Assembly (NCBI GenBank): GCA_035315125.1
Contig: DATFYI010000011.1
Span: forward strand, 1 to 32,949
Length of the DNA: 32,949 bases
DNA from: DATFYI01 sp035315125
GTDB lineage: Bacteria; Chloroflexota; Anaerolineae; Anaerolineales; Anaerolineaceae
Reading direction: 5' to 3'
In this document: positions 31,361 through 32,949 of the stretch, piece after piece
How positions within the stretch are numbered: the stretch's first letter is position 1
Layout: every line of letters starts with the position of its first letter
Notes under the pieces: model-generated
Told to the model about the DNA's origin: nothing
The model's input: only the letters and a program-made list of their open reading frames with translations
Database searches by the model: none
Made by a program: the position numbers and the translations under genes

Positions 31361-32197
31361 CTATGATTCGGTGCTGGTATTTTCAAGTGGTGTTGCTGTT
31401 TGTTTGGATTGAATGACGTGATGCCAAATAAGAAAAGCAGCCGCTGCTAAGGCAAGGACTGCCATAATCATCTGGTTCACATCAATCGTGCCAATGGTAG
31501 CTTTATCCAGGCGCAAAAACTCAAGCGCAAACCGGCCGCTTCCATATATTAAAACATAGAATGCAAACAGATCACCGTTTTTCAACCAATCAGCATAACG
31601 CCGCCCCAACCACAAAAGAAAAATCGCGTTGGCAACGTTCCAAATTGATTCATACAAAAATAGCGGTTGGTATCTGGAAATATTCTCAAATCCAGGCAGG
31701 CGATGAGCCGGGTCGATATAGATGGCCCAGGGTAAATTAGATGGAGCTCCATATAATTCCTGATTGAAAAAGTTACCCCAACGGCCAATCGCCTGAGCCA
31801 AAACCAATCCTGGTGCAATAATGTCCATCCAGGTCAGCATATTCATCTTGTGTTGGTGAACATAGAGATAGAGAGCTACCAAACCCCCAATTACAGCACC
31901 AGGAATACCAAGACCCCCTTTCCAGATAGCGATTGCATCCAGCGGATGGCTTAAATAATAACCGGTTGTGATCCCTTGCGCAACCATGGAGGCTGGTGGC
32001 AGCAGGATGTGCCAGATGCGCGCTCCAATGATCCCGGCAATCAACAACCAGGGCAGCATATCCCAAATTACTTCTGGATCCAGATTCCGTCTCTTCGCTT
32101 CCACGGTGGACAACCAGGCTGCTACCAAAGCCCCCAGCATGATCAAAATCCCATAAAAATGGATGTAAAATGGTCCAATTGAAAAACCGTCAATCAT
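31361..32197 (-). CDS. lgt: Prolipoprotein diacylglyceryl transferase
   Basis: 278 residues, about seven membrane helices. It adds diacylglycerol from phosphatidylglycerol to the Cys of prolipoproteins, the first step of lipoprotein maturation. Signatures: HFYGILIM near the N-terminus, ARIWH, GGLGIPG, IGRWGNFFNQELYG with the invariant residues, QPLFLYESIWN and YGSGRFALEFLR. Normal length. ATG with AAGGA 8 bases upstream. It follows the CDP-alcohol phosphatidyltransferase gene by 64 bases, which fits a lipid-processing group. Confidence 0.96.
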   Translation of the reverse strand: MIDGFSIGPFYIHFYGILIMLGALVAAWLSTVEAKRRNLDPEVIWDMLPWLLIAGIIGARIWHILLPPASMVAQGITTGYYLSHPLDAIAIWKGGLGIPGAVIGGLVALYLYVHQHKMNMLTWMDIIAPGLVLAQAIGRWGNFFNQELYGAPSNLPWAIYIDPAHRLPGFENISRYQPLFLYESIWNVANAIFLLWLGRRYADWLKNGDLFAFYVLIYGSGRFALEFLRLDKATIGTIDVNQMIMAVLALAAAAFLIWHHVIQSKQTATPLENTSTES

Positions 32198-32261
32198 AAA
32201 ACTTATCCTTATTTTCCAAAATAATCTTTTTTAATGATAACCCCAAATATTATCGACCGTG

Positions 32262-32888
32262 CTATTCTTTGTGTGCGAGCGAAGCCAAGTATTGCTGCCG
32301 TACATGCCAGATGCGCTGCAAAGCCGTAAAATTAGCCAGCACAGCAATGATCCATATCCCTACCATTGGATAATTGAAGATCAATGCCGGAACCAGAATA
32401 ATATAACGTTCGACCCGGCTTAGCAGCCCAATTTTGGCATTGAACCCCAGCCCTTCAGCCTTTGAACGAATATATGAAACCAAGATAGAACCTGCCGCGG
32501 CAGCATAGATGGCCAGACAAGAAATCCAATCTGGTTTTTGTAAATAAAATGCCAGTAGGCACCCCATCAGAATCAACTCTGAGTACCGGTCGGTTACCGA
32601 ATCGAGAAACGCACCCATAATCGAGCTTTTACCACTTAAGCGCGCCATAGTGCCATCCAAAAAGTCAGCCGGCGCCATAACCAGTATAACGATCCCGGCC
32701 ACCGTCATGTGTCCACCGATCACCAGATAACCGGCCACGATATGTCCAACCAGCCCGAAAAGCGTAACCACATCCGGGTGAACGCCCAGACGGTTAAGAA
32801 ATACAGCAATTGGTTCAATGGCACCTTTAAAAGTAGTCCGGAGGAAATCGCTAAATGTTTTCGGCTCTTTGTTTATCACCTCACTCAC
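32262..32888 (-). CDS. CDP-alcohol phosphatidyltransferase (PI-phosphate-synthase-like)
   Basis: 208 residues with about six membrane helices. The catalytic motif is complete: D75, D78-G79, A82-R83, G92, D96 and D100. It makes a phospholipid head group from a CDP-diacylglycerol. The SYIRSKAEGLG segment and the nearby IGLLSRVERY resemble the phosphatidylinositol-phosphate synthases and archaetidylinositol-phosphate synthases more than PgsA phosphatidylglycerol-phosphate synthases, so an inositol-phosphate acceptor is a reasonable guess. The start is GTG at 32886-32888; a GGTGA lies 3 bases before it, so the start is uncertain and another GTG lies three codons in. TTGACA (32941-32946) may be a -35, but the -10 is poor. 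It heads the minus-strand run that continues with lgt and the ABC exporter. Confidence 0.88.
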   Translation of the reverse strand: MSEVINKEPKTFSDFLRTTFKGAIEPIAVFLNRLGVHPDVVTLFGLVGHIVAGYLVIGGHMTVAGIVILVMAPADFLDGTMARLSGKSSIMGAFLDSVTDRYSELILMGCLLAFYLQKPDWISCLAIYAAAAGSILVSYIRSKAEGLGFNAKIGLLSRVERYIILVPALIFNYPMVGIWIIAVLANFTALQRIWHVRQQYLASLAHKE

Positions 32889-32949
32889 TGCTCACCAGAC
32901 CTATCCTATTCGAAAATTTTGATCTATGCTATCTTACCCATGTCAAACT

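Overview
The window reads as ordinary chromosome from a Gram-positive-like or monoderm bacterium. The mix of family types (a CpXC-domain protein, an FHA-winged-helix regulator beside a Ser/Thr kinase, a membrane-anchored YvcK, a fused SEDS/penicillin-binding protein, archaeal-looking aminotransferase and ABC genes) suggests the Chloroflexota, probably Anaerolineae. That placement is inferred from family resemblance and was not tested by a database search. Base composition looks near 50% GC and even throughout. I saw no phage, insertion sequence, CRISPR array, rRNA or tRNA gene. There are 28 protein genes, tightly packed; the longest stretch without a gene is about 210 bases.

Layout. 1-4156 (minus strand): a PsiE-type membrane protein, rpsT (S20), a haem-binding domain protein, pgk and gap. 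4157-6616: yvcK (minus) and a ROK glucokinase (plus) diverge from a shared promoter region, so gap, pgk, yvcK and the glucokinase form a central-carbon cluster. 6829-11134 (plus): a class III aminotransferase, a soluble GAF-PAS histidine kinase and a CpXC protein. 11153-13008: an FHA-winged-helix regulator (minus) and a membrane-anchored Ser/Thr kinase (plus) diverge. 12989-17995 (minus): AAA+ ATPase, glycerophosphodiester phosphodiesterase and a large multidomain GH3 protein look like one operon. 18114-18797: a glycosyltransferase (plus), end to end with recJ. 18798-21634 (minus): alr-recJ. 21776-25263 (plus): mtnP overlapping a SEDS-transpeptidase fusion. 25268-27459 (minus): a YfcH-type epimerase then tyrS. 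27587-28090 (plus): an HNH nuclease. 28150-32888 (minus): a CDP-alcohol phosphatidyltransferase, lgt, an ABC ATPase, an ABC-2/SpoIIM fusion permease and a metallo-beta-lactamase-fold hydrolase, i.e. lipid and envelope functions.

Most notable points. (1) The SEDS glycosyltransferase is fused to a transpeptidase-fold domain that has lost all three catalytic motifs. (2) yvcK, the glucokinase, the glycosyltransferase and alr have a -10 hexamer only 7-9 bases before the start codon and no Shine-Dalgarno sequence, so they are probably translated from leaderless mRNAs; many other genes use an extended -10 of the form TGCTATAAT. (3) An ABC-2 permease is fused to a SpoIIM-like domain. (4) The kinase/FHA-regulator pair resembles the logic of PknH-EmbR with the domains in the opposite order. 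(5) The GH3 protein has an altered catalytic loop, a Pro/Thr-rich linker and a three-helix membrane anchor. Several start codons were placed downstream of the longest possible reading frame because a Shine-Dalgarno sequence or promoter decides the start.
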